From the NCBI GenBank assembly GCA_003427395.1, contig BFEA01000318.1:84414-148413 (forward strand): a stretch of 64,000 nucleotides of DNA, in the 5' to 3' direction. The notes below the pieces were generated by a model that searched no databases, was not told the DNA's origin, and saw only the letters and a program-made list of their open reading frames with translations. This stretch comes from Chara braunii. Taxonomy: Eukaryota; Streptophyta; Charophyceae; Charales; Characeae. The position numbers and the translations under genes were made by a program. Positions 31,191 through 43,819 of this stretch are shown one piece after another; within the stretch, counting starts at the first letter, position 1, and each line of letters begins with the position of its first letter.

Positions 31191-32461
31191 GTTGGCACAT
31201 CGGGGAAAATAGTAGTTGGATTTTTCTGTTTTGCTCTTTTTCTTTTCTTTCTTTTTCTTCTCTTTTATTAGTTAGATTTGTTTATTTTATTATTGGTTCC
31301 TTTTTAGGCCGTGTGGCCTGAAAACTCCCGTAAAAACCTCACCTAAGTGAATCTGCCTCTGAATCAGGGCAGGTTCAACATAGGGAGATAACAACAAATT
31401 TGGCCAAAGTTGGATTACCGACCACTCGGATCGCAGTGCCCGAAGGAGGGCAACCACAACGGCATCCCGGGGAGCTATCTGTAAGTGGCAAAAGAGCGAA
31501 GGGAGAAAAATCGGCACGCGAGAAAGGAGAACGCCGCACGAATACACGAACGTGAGCAAAGAAGGAGCAGGGAGAGAGGGGAAGAGAGATCGCGCAATTG
31601 CGTGAAGAGGAGGAGACGATCTCGAGGGAAGAAGTTATGTTGCAAAAAGGGTGAGTTAGCAAGTGCACGGTGAAAAGGAGTGGGCGCAAAGAGAGGGGGC
31701 GCTCGCCAGCCAGGAGGAAGGTGCAAACAGGAAAGTGGCGATCCCGACAAGAAAGAAAAGGCCGACCGCGCATGGTGATGACACCTCAGAACAAGGGGAG
31801 TCAGTACGAAGGAGGCAGTAATCAAAAAGAGATGTGCGAAAAGAAAAAAGGGAAGAAAGAAGGAAAAGGAGAAGGAGGAGAGGAGTGAAGGAGGAAGGAA
31901 GCAAGGTGCCGGAGCGCTTACCTGAGGAGAGGCAGACCATCTATAGTGACGTTGACGACGACAGCGGCGATTACGGAGATGACAAAGGAGAGAAGTAAAG
32001 GAAAGATAGGTAAGTCTTACGACGTTGGCTATTACTACTATTATTACTACTACTACTACTACTGCTACGTATGTGTATATACTAGTATAAGGAATACACG
32101 AATGTGCATAAATGAGCGACGATCTCACTTTGGTCGTCGGTCACTTCCATCAACGAGAGAGGGAATCAGCTAAGCTTACAACCTACAGATCGCCTCGCAC
32201 CACTAACATCGATAGGATAAGCAAAATCGAATGAGTCTACCGCCAGATCGTGGAACTATACATTATCACTAAGTGTGTGTGTGAGCATGTATGTGTGTGG
32301 ATGTGTGTGAAAAAGCAAGATGTACATGTGAGTATGTGTCTCCCACCCGCACCTCGACGCACGCCACGTGGATCGATGGGATGAGCGAAGCAAAAGTGGC
32401 TGTATATATTTCCTCCTTTCAGCGGAAGATTCATTCCGCTTTTGCTTATCCTATCGATGGA

Positions 32462-32496
<35 letters not shown>

Positions 32497-33723
32497 TGAG
32501 AAAGAGAGAAAAAGGTTGGGCGAATACACACAGTGAGGGAGAGAGAGTTCTTCTTCTTCCTCTTCTCAGTCCACCATCTCCTTCTCCCCCCTCGTGACAT
32601 CTGACTTCACTGCACCTACAGACTACGAAAGAAAAGAGACAGAGTTTGACGACACCGGATCCAGACTCGGCTCTTGGACTTCAGACACGGCAACGAGTGT
32701 TTGTTGGGATTAGTGACAAAAGCTTGATGATGACGGCATTCCCATCTCTTCCCCCCCTCTCGTCTAATCCTTCCTCTTCATCTGTGCATGTCTAACATGG
32801 CACTTTCTTCCTGCGCTGCGATATTGATCATTCGGATCATTGGCGTCTAAGTCTTCCGCTACACTATCTTGAACTTTGTATTGAAGGTCTGTTCTTGTTC
32901 TGGTCTGCGCCTTTATGGAGAACAACAGGGTGTAGGGAGAGAGAAAGAGAGAGAGAGAGAGAGGAGGACGAGAGGGATGAGAGAAGGAAAAGATGAGTGA
33001 TACAAGATTGGGTTACTACGTACCTGTTGCGCTGGAGATATCGTCAAGGTGAAACGAGAGGGTGAGAGCGTGAGGTCTCCCACCCATACCTCGCCGCACG
33101 CCACGCGGTACTTGGATTGACAGAATGAGCAAATCAAAACGTGGCGGTGTATATTTCCACGTTTCAGCGGAAGATTCATTCCGTTTTTGCTCATCCTATA
33201 TATGATGTGTGTGTGTGTGTGAGAGTGAGAGAGAGAGGCGGTAAGTCTCCAATTTTGGCCAATAGCTAAAGTCTCCCTCCCGCAGCTCGCCACACGCTGC
33301 TTGGATCGATAGAACTAGCAAATCGAAAAGTGGCAGTGTATATTGCCACGTTTTAACGGAAGATTCATTCTGTTTTTTGCTCGTCCTATCGGTGGAATAT
33401 GAGTATGAGTGCGTGAGTGCGTGTGAGAGAAAGAGAGAGGAGGGGAGTATAAGACATGATTGTTGGTGGACGATCCGACGTAAATGAATCTGGCCGTCAA
33501 CGTAGGTAGGATATTTTATTATTGCCAGTATTACTATTATTATTATTTATTATTTATTATTTATATTATTTATTGTTTATTATTATAAATTATTAACTAT
33601 TGTTTAATTATTACCGGGGGTACATTGGCAAAAATTATCGAACTTGAACAAGGAAATGCCTAGTAAGCACTAGTCATCAACTCGCACTGATTACGTCCCC
33701 GCCCTCTGTATACACCGGTGTTA

Positions 33724-33754
<31 letters not shown>

Positions 33755-34248
33755 CTGGAGTGCGGAGATCGCGGCGATCTGCCTCTAGGGACGCTGTGAA
33801 AAGTTCTTTTAAAAGCTTATCATTTGGAGGGAAAGGAGGTGGACGGAGGGAAGAAAGGGAGAGGAAGTGTGAAGGTGAGAAAAAGAGAGGCTTACCACGG
33901 TAGCTCGTTATCACCTCAGTCGGATGCCTGACCCTCACATCCCGATTACAACTCACCCTCCATTCGACTGTATCAGACCGGTAAGATGGCGTGTATACAG
34001 TCGTTTTTCTTTATATTATCATTATTAATATATAATTATTATTATTGTTATTATTATTTTTGCCATTAATGCGATTGGGCATCACCTTCGATTCTAGCTA
34101 TGTACCTACGAGGGAATCCGTGCGATAGGAGGAAAGCACACGAGCAAGATGGGAAGGAGACGAGCAAATGACAGAAAGAGAAAAAGTGAGAGAGAGAGAG
34201 AGAGGGAGAGGCGAGATGCTAGTGGCTTCTATGAGTTGGGAACGAGGT
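31191..34248. repeat. Microsatellite-rich region with a 125-bp foldback repeated three times
   Basis: Copies at 32341-32460, 33078-33205 and 33272-33394 share CTCCCxCCCGCACCTCGxCGCA, GTGGCxGTATAT and GCGGAAGATTCATTCCG, each followed by (GT)n then (GA)n. GCAAAAGTGG and its near-complement CCGCTTTTGC allow a hairpin. On the minus strand each copy encodes MNLPLKxGNI, but the frame is short. Elsewhere are GA-rich stretches, (TAC)n at 32034-32064 and TTA-rich runs at 33528-33610 and 34010-34065. No gene seen. Confidence 0.55.
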
Positions 34249-34576
34249 TGTGAGTGTAGCGCGATACATACCTGGTGCTAGAAGTGTGCGACATTGGTCG
34301 CCATATGCTCGTACGTTGGGAATGCTGTTGGTGTCATCTTTCGACTTCATAGTGTAGGCTAGTTAGGATTCGCCACATGTAGTTTGGGCACCGAGCGCCA
34401 GATAGGATATCAACTCTGGTTCTTCGTAGGTAATGATGGGGCTATTTCAGCATTGTCAGTTATGAACTCCTGGTGAGTTCTTATCATGCTTTTGGTTCGA
34501 GGTTGGGACAATCTGGATCCATATATATATTGTTGGTTGATTGCTGAAGTACGTTATTTCTCGTTTTTCTTACATT

Positions 34577-34577
34577 T

Positions 34578-34636
<59 letters not shown>

Positions 34637-34692
34637 ATTATCATTATTATTATTGTTATTATTATTACTATTTTTATTATTATTATTATTGA
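34577..34692. repeat. (ATT)n tract 1
   Basis: Over 30 ATT units with a few interruptions, 3' of the first 1.5-kb unit block on the plus strand. Confidence 0.9.
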
Positions 34693-36083
34693 TATACAGA
34701 CAGATTCGCCTTTTTTTTTGCAATTCACATGCACAACAGATAGCGATTCACACTGGGGCATAACGCCTAACTCAAAACTCGAAGGTATGAAAAACAAGAC
34801 ACAGTTAAGAAGCGAGCACGCTTCAACAGGCTATGGTGCATCAACGCCCGTGCCTCGTAACTCTCGTCACTGTGTCCGATGCCCCTGGGCACTTCACACT
34901 TCCACCCCGGATCACCTTGGATACCCCACGAGCTCACGTACACACACACAGGCCGAGAAAATGAGAGAAAGAGAGAGAGAGAGAAAGTTCTTCCTCTCCC
35001 TCTTCTGAAATCCGCCGTCTCTTTCCTACCCTCTCTCTACCTGACTACTTGGTGCCTAAGGATAACAAGAGAGAGAGGGAGAAAGGACAGGCATATGCAT
35101 GCCATCACAGACGGATTAGATAAACATACAGAAATGAACCTACAAGAACACACACACACAGACAGACAGGGGGAAACAGGTAGACAAATGAATAGACAGA
35201 TAGACACTGAATGGAGGGAGATTGCATGCATGAAGGGAACTGGGGGAAGGACAGATTGAGAAAGAAGACAGAGAAGGAGGAGGGAAAGATAGAGAAAGAG
35301 GGATGGAGAAAAGGGAAAAACAGATCCAGTGAGACAGGCGGACATGGACAAGGACAGACAGTCAAACAAACAGCAATAGACAGATAGATTGCGAGAGACA
35401 GACATGCAATTCTACTAGCTGAGGCTCATACATACACGACACAACATAGACATACGGGACACGAACATACAGACACAGACATAGATATACAGACACAGGT
35501 ACCATACATGATAGACAAACACAGACACAGGGAGAAAGAGAAGAATAAGGGTGGTGGTGACGTGAAGGTACATACCTGGTACATGAAGAGAGGTCGACTA
35601 TGGTGTCGACAGTCATGTGCATTGGTCTTTGAGAGTTGAAGTGAGCCTGCTGTGTGTACACAGCTGTAGGTAGGATAGTCAGGAAGAGTATGCAGGGTGG
35701 GGCGCATGGTGGTCTTTGGGTGTACGTGGCTTCTGTGTGGGGGATCGAGGTTATGAGTGATGCATGAGACTTACTTGATGATGGTCGAGATGTGTTCGTA
35801 CTTCGAGGGGCTGTTGACATCACCTGCGACGTTGTAGGTAGGCTAGGAAGGATCTGTCATTAGTAGTCTGGCTGATGGGCGCCAGATAGGATGTCGACAT
35901 CGGTCCTTTTGTTGATGATGTTGAGATTACTTCAACATTGCCACCTATGAGTCCTTGCTGTGCTTTTATTTGGTGGAACTCGTACTGCACTTCTGCTTCT
36001 GGTTTGAGGTCTCGACTATCTGGTCTCATGTGTATGATGCCGTATGATTTCTGATGACATTGTTCGCTATCGCTCATTTCCTA

Positions 36084-36172
36084 CTATTATGATTATTATT
36101 ATTATTATTATTATTATTATAGTTAATAACTTATTATTATTATTATTATTACTATTATTATTATTTTGTTTT
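36084..36172. repeat. (ATT)n tract 2
   Basis: ATT-rich run in the same relative position as the tracts at 34577 and 37585. Confidence 0.9.
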
Positions 36173-37584
36173 TATTGCAAACAGACTCATTTTCATTCGC
36201 ACTTCTCATGCATGCAAACATGTGCGCAGCAAACTGGCGACAAACACCCTCAGATCTCAGAGATATGGTAACAAAGAACACAGTTCAGATGCATGCTCGC
36301 TTCAGATGGCTATGGCTCATCAGCGCCTGTACAACTCACTGTTCGTCACTGCGCCTTATTCTGCTGCACACACACACTCACTTAGGATCACCCTGGATAT
36401 CCCATACGCTTGCCCACTGACCCTCGCACGCTCACACACACGTGAACTCAGCCATGGCCACTCAACCCTGTTGACTGTGGCTGCGCAGTCTCTTCAGCCC
36501 ACTTCGTCTTCGGGCTCACTGCAGACCACCTCGCATGAGTCACTGTAGCAGCACTTCCGCATGACTCACGCAGGAATGGATGAACGGCTAAGCGCTGCCT
36601 CTTGAGTTATACCTCTGCGGCTCGTTGGTTTGACCCTCTCCCATGCCCGTAGTGCACACAGTCCCGCACGGTACTTGCAGAACTGGACTTTGATGAGATC
36701 GGGACTAGGTACCTGCTGACTGGACAAAGTGCGATTGGGACTGGGTATTGCTGACTCGGCATGGATAGACCGCGCCGCCTGGTCATGGGTGTGTGCATAT
36801 GTGTATGTGTATGAGAAAGGAAGCAAGAAAGTGAGAGCCGAGAACAGACAAATGGCGCAGACCTGTCACAGACAGATACAGACTGACGGGTGCAGACCGA
36901 TAGGGCTGCGGCGGACTTTCAAGACCAACACAGACAGACAAATAAACTCAGACAGTCACACAGTTACATGAGCGAGCAGTCGGACGTACGCTCCGACAGA
37001 AACAATCAGACAAATGTTCTAACAAGGCAAGATCAGACAAAATAAACAGGCATAGACAGATACGATCGGGCAAAGCAGATACAAACGTGCAAACAGATAA
37101 AGACATACCGACAGGTGGAGACTGAATCATACACAACCTGAACAACCGGCTGAGAGAAGAAGGGTAGTAGGCACCCCTGGCCGGGTTGTCTGTTTGAAGT
37201 TGGGCAAGACATGGATGCGCATGGCATCCGTAGGACAGAAGAATCGGGATTGTGAATGGTACGAGAGGCATACCTGAGCTTGAGGCGAACAACATTGACC
37301 GGCGTCTGCTCATATTTCAGATGGTTGTTGTCGTCATCTTCAGCATTGTGGAGTAGGCTAGGTAGGATGTGTTGTTTGTGGACTGGACGCCAAGCACCAA
37401 AAAGGGAAACAACTTTGGTTCTTCATTGATGATGATGGGATTATTTCTGCATGATCAATTACGAACTCTTGGTGTGTCCTTAATTGGGGAGACTCGTGAT
37501 GCAATTCTGCTGGAGACTTCAGGCCAAAACCATTTGGTCTCATGTGTAGGATGTTGATTGATTGTTGGAGTTCGCTATTGTTCT

Positions 37585-37727
<143 letters not shown>

Positions 37728-38290
37728 AGGGACAAGCCCTCAAGTGGCCCTATCAGACCTCACATTGTTCTGGGTTATGGCCTCAGCAAGCGAGATGGCC
37801 GCCCTAAGCGAAGGCGGGCCTGAATATTCATCACAGTCCAATTCGACATTTCCATATGTGGGCACTTAGGCTCCTGCAACACATAAGTAAACGCATGAAC
37901 CTCACGAAGCTGCGCTACATAGCTGGTCCAGGCCACAAAAGTTGTGCTTGGGCACCTACGCACAAAACAGGACAGCGGGGCGTAGGTGACCATAGCCGGG
38001 CTGCTGGGCGCCAGGGGGTACAACGGATGATCAAGTGATCTTTAGGGAATAAGGCGTTGTGTGGGATAATCAAGGTCTGATTGAGGGTGACGAGATGCGT
38101 ACCCGGCACATGAAAAGAGAGGTCGCCGATGGTATGGACAGTCATGTATATGGGTTTATGTAAACCGAAGTGATCCTGTTGTGTGAACCAGCTGTAGCGT
38201 AGGATAGTATGGTGTAGTAGGCTGGGCGTTGTGCGCCAGACGAAGAAGGCAACTCTGGATACTGTAATGGTGTGGCCGGCGGGCTTGGAC

Positions 38291-39129
38291 ATTGGCTCAT
38301 TACTATTGTATTATGGATACTCGATGCACTTGTACTTCATACTCATGCATGGTTAACTCAGGCAGCCGCTGGATTCGCAATTTGGGTTTCTATATGACAT
38401 TCACAGTCATGTTCCGTATAATTATTATTATTATTTATTAATATTACTATTATTGTTACTATTATTTACTGAAAATTAAGTACGGATTATTTCTGATATT
38501 GAGCATCATGAGAAAGGGAAGAAGAAAGGGCAAGACGCTAAAAAGGAAGGAACACCGTCACTATGTGGTGGTACCTGCCTCCTCCATCCTTCCCCATTCT
38601 CCTGTAAACTAATCCCCTTACTTCCTTTTTGATTTCACACTTACCTAAAAAGATATGATATCTTTGAATATGAAGTTTTATTCTATGACAAAGGATACTC
38701 AGACAAACAAACAACAGGGCGATTGCGGGAGCTCTGCCGGAGTTCAGGAGGAACTCTGGAGGCAGGGAACCTTAAGGTACGCGTCACATATTATTTTCCC
38801 ATATACCCTTAAGCGCTACGCCCTTCTATTGTTTGCTTGTATGATTATACGATATACTGTTTCTAGGTTTTCTTCAGGACTAAAAGCACCAAAAGCAAAA
38901 GGGCTATATGATTGAAATTAGAACATGCCTGATGTCAGAAGAGAAACCTAGGAAAGAACCGAGAAGGAACTTAGCCTGCATGGTCTTGAGAAAAACCAAG
39001 GCATTATTATGGAGGCCTCCATTGAGGTCGTCAAACCGCCTGCATGGTATGACTAAAAGGATACTCGTCGTGCGAACTATGCTGCCATCCACCTAACTAC
39101 TTAACTTTTGACATGCATACATTGGAAAC
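38291..39129. other. AT-rich spacer
   Basis: Composition shifts to AT-rich from about 38400. No ORF over 90 codons and no recognised repeat. It leads directly into the hairpin array. Confidence 0.4.
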
Positions 39130-41275
39130 AGGAAGATGCCGTGCATCTTCTCTCTTGACTCACCAGCTAAATCCAAGGTTAATCCGGTACTCCCGTGGGG
39201 TACATATCTTCAAGTGATTAATCAAAGCATGACTAATCCGGTACTCCCGTGGGGTACGCGTTTTCAAGCAACTAACAAAAGCAGAGGTTATGAGAGGCTC
39301 CTGTGGGGTTCTCCTATCACTGATCTGACTAGACTTGGGATGGGAATTAAGTACTCCTGGGTGAGTACGCGAACTCCTAAGTCTAGATCGATCTGTGCGA
39401 CTTCCGTGTAAGTCAACAATATCTTTTGCTCAATTTAACACATAAACGAATAAATGAACAATCAGGGCGACTAACCTAAAAGTGGTCTTGATCTCCTACA
39501 CATCGAACTGGTATTAGGGTGGCCCCCGGGAGGGTTATCCTAATACTTTCTTTGATCTGGGGATCAACTAACGAGGAAAGAATGAATTGATTATGTCTGA
39601 ACAGGTAAAAGGGATACTCCCGGGTGAGTAACCCTGCTACTTGTTTTGGCATGACTAATGTATTGACATCGTTTGATACTAATAGCCTAAATAAAGTAAC
39701 AAATTGGTATAATGATTAGTTAACTCGGACATTTGTAGCAGGAAGATGCCGTGCATCTTCCCTATTGACAAGCAGGTTACCTTGACAACCGCCATTTGAT
39801 CGAGTACTTCCGTGAAGTACATCCCTTTAACTAACAAGAGTCAATTAATCCGGTACTTCCGTGAAGTACATCTTTCGGTTTAACAGAAGTCATTTGAACC
39901 AGTACTTCCGTGAAGTACATCCTTCAGCTTAACATAAGTCATTTGATCGGTACTTCCGTGAAGTACAATCCTACAATCATTAACAACAACCGTTGAGCCG
40001 ATACTCCCGCGGGGATCTCCTATCACTCGATTTGACTAAGACTTAGGAAGGGAATTAAGTACTCCCGGGTGAGTACGTGATCTCCTAAGTCTAAGTCAAT
40101 CTAGTAGGCTTTTGTGAAAGTTGACTGGTCCCCTACACATCGAATTGGTATTAGATGGCTCCCGGGAGGGTTATCCTAATACTTTGTTTGATTTGGGGAT
40201 CAACGAACAAGAAAATGATGAGTTAATTATGTTTGGACAAGTAAAAGAGATACTCCCGGGTGAGTAACCCTGCTGCTTGTTTTGGTATGACTAATGGATT
40301 GACATTACTTGGATACTCATGACCTAGTTATTTAACATTAGATCAGGTTACGAGGAGCTCCCGTTGAGTTCTCCTCTCACTTGATTTGACTAGACTTAGG
40401 AAGGGAATTAAGTACTCCCGGGTGAGTACACGAACTCCTAAGTCTAGGTCAATCTGGTCGACTTCCGTGAAAATCGGCATACCTCTTGCTCGTTCGCGAC
40501 GAGTGGGCAAAGTAGGGGAACAGTCAAGGCTATTCAACTTGGAGTTGTTTTGACTGATCTCCTACTCATTGAACTGGTAGTAGGGTAACTCTCGGAAGGG
40601 TTATCCTAATACTTGTTTGATTCAGAGGTTTACTAATGAAGAAATGATGATTGTGTTTGGACAGTAGAAGGATACTACCGGGTGAGTAACCCTACTATTT
40701 GTCTAGGTATGACTGACAGGCGGTATAAATAAGAACTAACATTCAATCTGAAAACTTTCAAGCCGGATATAGGAGGCTCCCGTAGAGTCATGCTATAACC
40801 TGCTTGGCTACATCCTAAACGTACCAAGTAAGGCACTTCGGCTTGTCTAAGTCCACTGACTTAATCCTGACTCGTTTGACTCTAAATAAGTAGTAGGGTG
40901 ACTCTCGTAGGGTCATCCTATTACACTTGTAAAAATAGACTGAGTTCCGATCAAGGAGAAATAGGAGGCTTCGGGGAAAGTCACCTCTTATCAACTTAAA
41001 CTCTGTACTAACACCTGGATCTAGAATGTTCTCTGAATGTAGGGTCAAGTGTTGAGACGACTCAACATGGGTCTCCTAACCACCTGCTTAATTGATAAAA
41101 GGATACTCCCGGGTGAGTTATCCGATTGCTTGCACTAGATTGTCTGAACTAGTTGACTGCTTGGACTTTGAAGGGTGGCTGGGTGCTCCCGTGGGGCGAC
41201 TCGACTACTCTTCTGACTAACGGAATGTTTGGAATTGGTCAAGTAGTGGAAGATTCCCGGGTGAATCAGGCTACT
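39130..41275. ncRNA. Array of more than 20 short hairpins with CCCG cores
   Basis: Repeated super-units contain, in order: H1 GAAGATG-CCGTG-CATCTTC (39132, 39742); H2 GTACTCC-CGT-GGGGTAC (39187, 39241) or GTACTTC-CGT-GAAGTAC (39804, 39853, 39902, 39950); H3 GAGGAGCTCCCGTT-type (39295, 40003, 40355); H4 inner GTACTC-CCGGGT-GAGTAC inside an outer stem TAGACTTAGGA/TCCTAAGTCTA (39330-39385, 40033-40098, 40391-40446); H5 TATTAGG...CCTAATA (39512, 40149, 40578, 40891); H6 GGATACTC-CCGG-GTGAGTAACC (39611, 40247, 40667, 41101). Stem differences are largely G-U compatible. No ORF fits. RNA function is inference; a DNA-level foldback array or organelle-derived sequence is possible. Confidence 0.6.
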
Positions 41276-42540
41276 ACTTACGCCTGTCAGGACAAGAAGA
41301 AGAGAAAAGGAAAGAAGGGAGTGCTCCATCGGGAGCGACCCCAAAGGTCCTTTAGAAAGAAACGTAAAAGAAAGCAGATACCGTAGGAAAAAGGATTAGA
41401 CAAGAAAGAGTTCAGCGTAGCCTCGGTTCGTTGATAGACTCCTAAGGGATCCGAAGGGAGAAACCACTGAACGACATGAGTAAAACTCTGTTAGACTACC
41501 GCATAAAGCACCAAAGAGTGCGTTTATCTGCAAGAGAGAGAAACTGCAAGGACTGAAGGAAGGGGAAATGTGAGTTTCCCTGAAATACAACTTAGGACAT
41601 AGGCAAGAAACTCCTTAAAATAAAAAGGAGGAGGAGTGATAGACGATTCATGGTAGATAGAAGGTAGGGGTTAGACTTTGGGATGTTGATCCCAAAGCTC
41701 ATAAACTAGAACTAAGGGTCTGACCCTTAGATGTCATTATGTGGAAATCAAGTAAGGGGATGTTGAATCATTGTTGACTTGTGTGTGTGCAGGTCTTTGC
41801 TTTGGTCTACTGCAATTGAAGGAGAAGTCCTACAAACAGGACTCAATTTTCTGTCATCACTCGATAACAGGTCGGTCGTTGTCGATTCAACTTTTTGTCT
41901 CGGCTTGATACCTACACCTAAAATCAAACCCAATGGTCAGTAAAACTGTCACCTGTGGTCGTTGCCTAAATGGTTCTGGTCGCTTTCAAGGGTCCTTTGA
42001 ATAAATGTGAGGGGGCTGGGCTTGCATCTCAGGAAAGATAGAGCTGTCATGCACGGTTTGGGGAGTTAGGGACAATGTCAATGGTTGATGGTTGACACCG
42101 TTAGTGCATGGCATGTGAACTGTCTTTGCATTATGTGGTGCAGGTCTGTTTTGTGCATGATTTGGGCTGGATTGGAATTGACATCTTGAAGAGTCTGGAC
42201 ACTCAGCATTTGTGAAAGTGGGAAGGGTTCCCAGCGGTAATACCTCGCTATTCATAATCAAGTCTTATATACTATCTGATGATTAGTCATACGTTGAGTG
42301 AGATAAATTATCTTTGGTAGTGATAAGGTTTTGATACGTTGATCATAAAGGTTAGAAGGAGAAAGTGTTTTGAGAACAAAAGCGGAAATAAGACGACCAT
42401 CTCAAAGTTCGACCTGAGTATCTAACGGGTCAGTCTTAGGCGTCTTACAACGCGTACCCCATATTATGCTACAACGATCGAGCAAACGCCCTCGGCGGAC
42501 CTACCTCTACTCAGGCATGCAAAAGCCTTCGCACGTGGGC
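41276..42540. other. AT-rich stretch without genes
   Basis: One further perfect hairpin (CTAAGGG-TCTGA-CCCTTAG near 41713) and otherwise nothing I can name. It may be the unduplicated flank of the hairpin-array element. Confidence 0.35.
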
Positions 42541-42605
42541 CGGTAGCTCAGCAGGGATACGCCTACCTGAGGGTGGTGACAACCCCTCGGGTAGAGGTAA
42601 GTTGT
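42541..42605 (+). other. tRNA-like segment near the right end of the insertion
   Basis: GGCCGGTAGCTCAGCAGGGA contains a consensus box A/D-arm (42544-42555). It is followed by a 10-bp stem CTACCTGAGG and CCTCGGGTAG with one G-U pair. No T-arm or box B follows, so it is a tRNA-derived fragment and not a tRNA gene. Confidence 0.4.
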
Positions 42606-42766
42606 ACCTCGCGACGTCCCGACCTGTCGCAAGGCGTTGTGAGAGGTATAGCACGCGCGCACGGTCAGAGTGGTGACTGGTTCATTTTCAGAAATACATC
42701 CTGCGTGACACGACCGTGAGGTTCAGCGCTCCCAGCAGGGTGCGGGACCGCCGCGCGCGACAGCGG

Positions 42767-43346
42767 AACGCCCCACGAATCGACGGGCCTAAGCCCCTTC
42801 CAGTTACGGACCAATAGTGTCGCGTGTGTGTCGATACCGAGCCTCCGAGACGAATCGGGACTCAACCGATACCCCACAAGGGCCACCGCTCGGGACAAAG
42901 TCAAAAGACACCTGGAACTCATGCAGCGGTCCTTACCTAGACTGGCCCGGAAGCGACAACAGTCCACCGAATTGGCCCATGGCCGACAGGTCCGGAGTTA
43001 CGAGGCTTGAAACGGGAATGCGGGTCCCAGGACCCAATATAAGTTAGGGGACATCGTGCAGGTAAGGAAATGTGCGCGCTAGGGTAAACTAGCGCCACGA
43101 TTCTTCGGACAGTATCAAGTGATTGAACTCGGACCCAACGGCGTGGACACTGTGCGCCTCGCTCCCGAGGTTTCCGGCAGTCGATCTGCTTGCCCGATCA
43201 CACGTCACGTGTCCTATCTCCGTCTTCTTCCCTCTGTTCCGTCTCCTTCTCCATCAACCTCTCCCGATGACGACTCTATCTCCTCTACATCTCCTTCTCC
43301 TTCTCAATCCCTGTCGAATACGCCGTCACCCTCGCCATCACCATGA
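42767..43346 (+). pseudogene. PHD-integrase ORF of element C, 3' part
   Basis: Resumes after the insertion with TPHESTGLSPFQLRTNSV, matching A. It continues through the C-terminal domain (YKLGDIVQVRKCAR, PRFFGQYQVIELG, a GPY/F-like module) and a Ser/Pro-rich tail. Nonsense codons at 43008-43010 and about 43081 interrupt it. The natural stop TGA at 43344-43346 overlaps the ATG of ORF X (ATGA at 43343-43346). Confidence 0.8.
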
Positions 43347-43819
43347 GCTTTATGGAGGAGAGAGCTCTAAGTGAAGAAGCGCTGGTAACACGTGAGAATT
43401 TGACACTGCGGTAGGTGCATCATCCTCGTCTTAGTCCGGACCTTCAGCGGCTTGCGCAATTCTTCTGCTCGAAGGGCGTCTACGCTGCAGCAGAGATCCA
43501 CGTCGACGGGAGGGCTAACGCGATCATATTGGCCGAAGCTGTCGGGTTGCGACAGCGAGCATCTGCGGGCGTCGGCCGGATAACATTGGTGGTTAATTTC
43601 AGTGGAGATCTCACGGCAATCCCCCCCTGCCGACACACGAGAATCAAGGCGGCGTTGCTTCTGTGGGTGCACAATCTTCAGAACGAGTGGACCCAGCTCC
43701 TGGCGCACCAAGGGGACGTGATCACACCAATCCGAGCGATCGAATACAACGGCCTTCGGTTGGATCGGTGTGACCCGCCGACGCAATTACCCCCTCTCAT
43801 CCCCTTCCATCCCCGATGA
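43343..43819 (+). pseudogene. Accessory ORF X of element C
   Basis: Starts ATGAGCTTTATGG, overlapping the integrase stop. One in-frame TAG at 43412-43414 lies where A has Gln. The conserved block LVVNFSGDLTAIP and the EYNGLRL segment match ORF X of A. The stop TGA at 43817-43819 overlaps the ORF Y start as ATGA. Function unknown. Confidence 0.6.

Noticed and set aside
32020-32075. TAC-rich repeat giving a poly-Tyr peptide.
   Set aside because: Simple microsatellite; the frame has no other coding sign.
39130-41275. The hairpin array as a CRISPR array or bacterial terminator cluster.
   Set aside because: The context is a eukaryotic mobile element, units are palindromic without uniform spacers, and no cas-like gene or bacterial operon is present.
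42541-42605. A functional tRNA gene.
   Set aside because: The D-arm and an anticodon-like stem are present but there is no T-arm, box B or acceptor closing strand.
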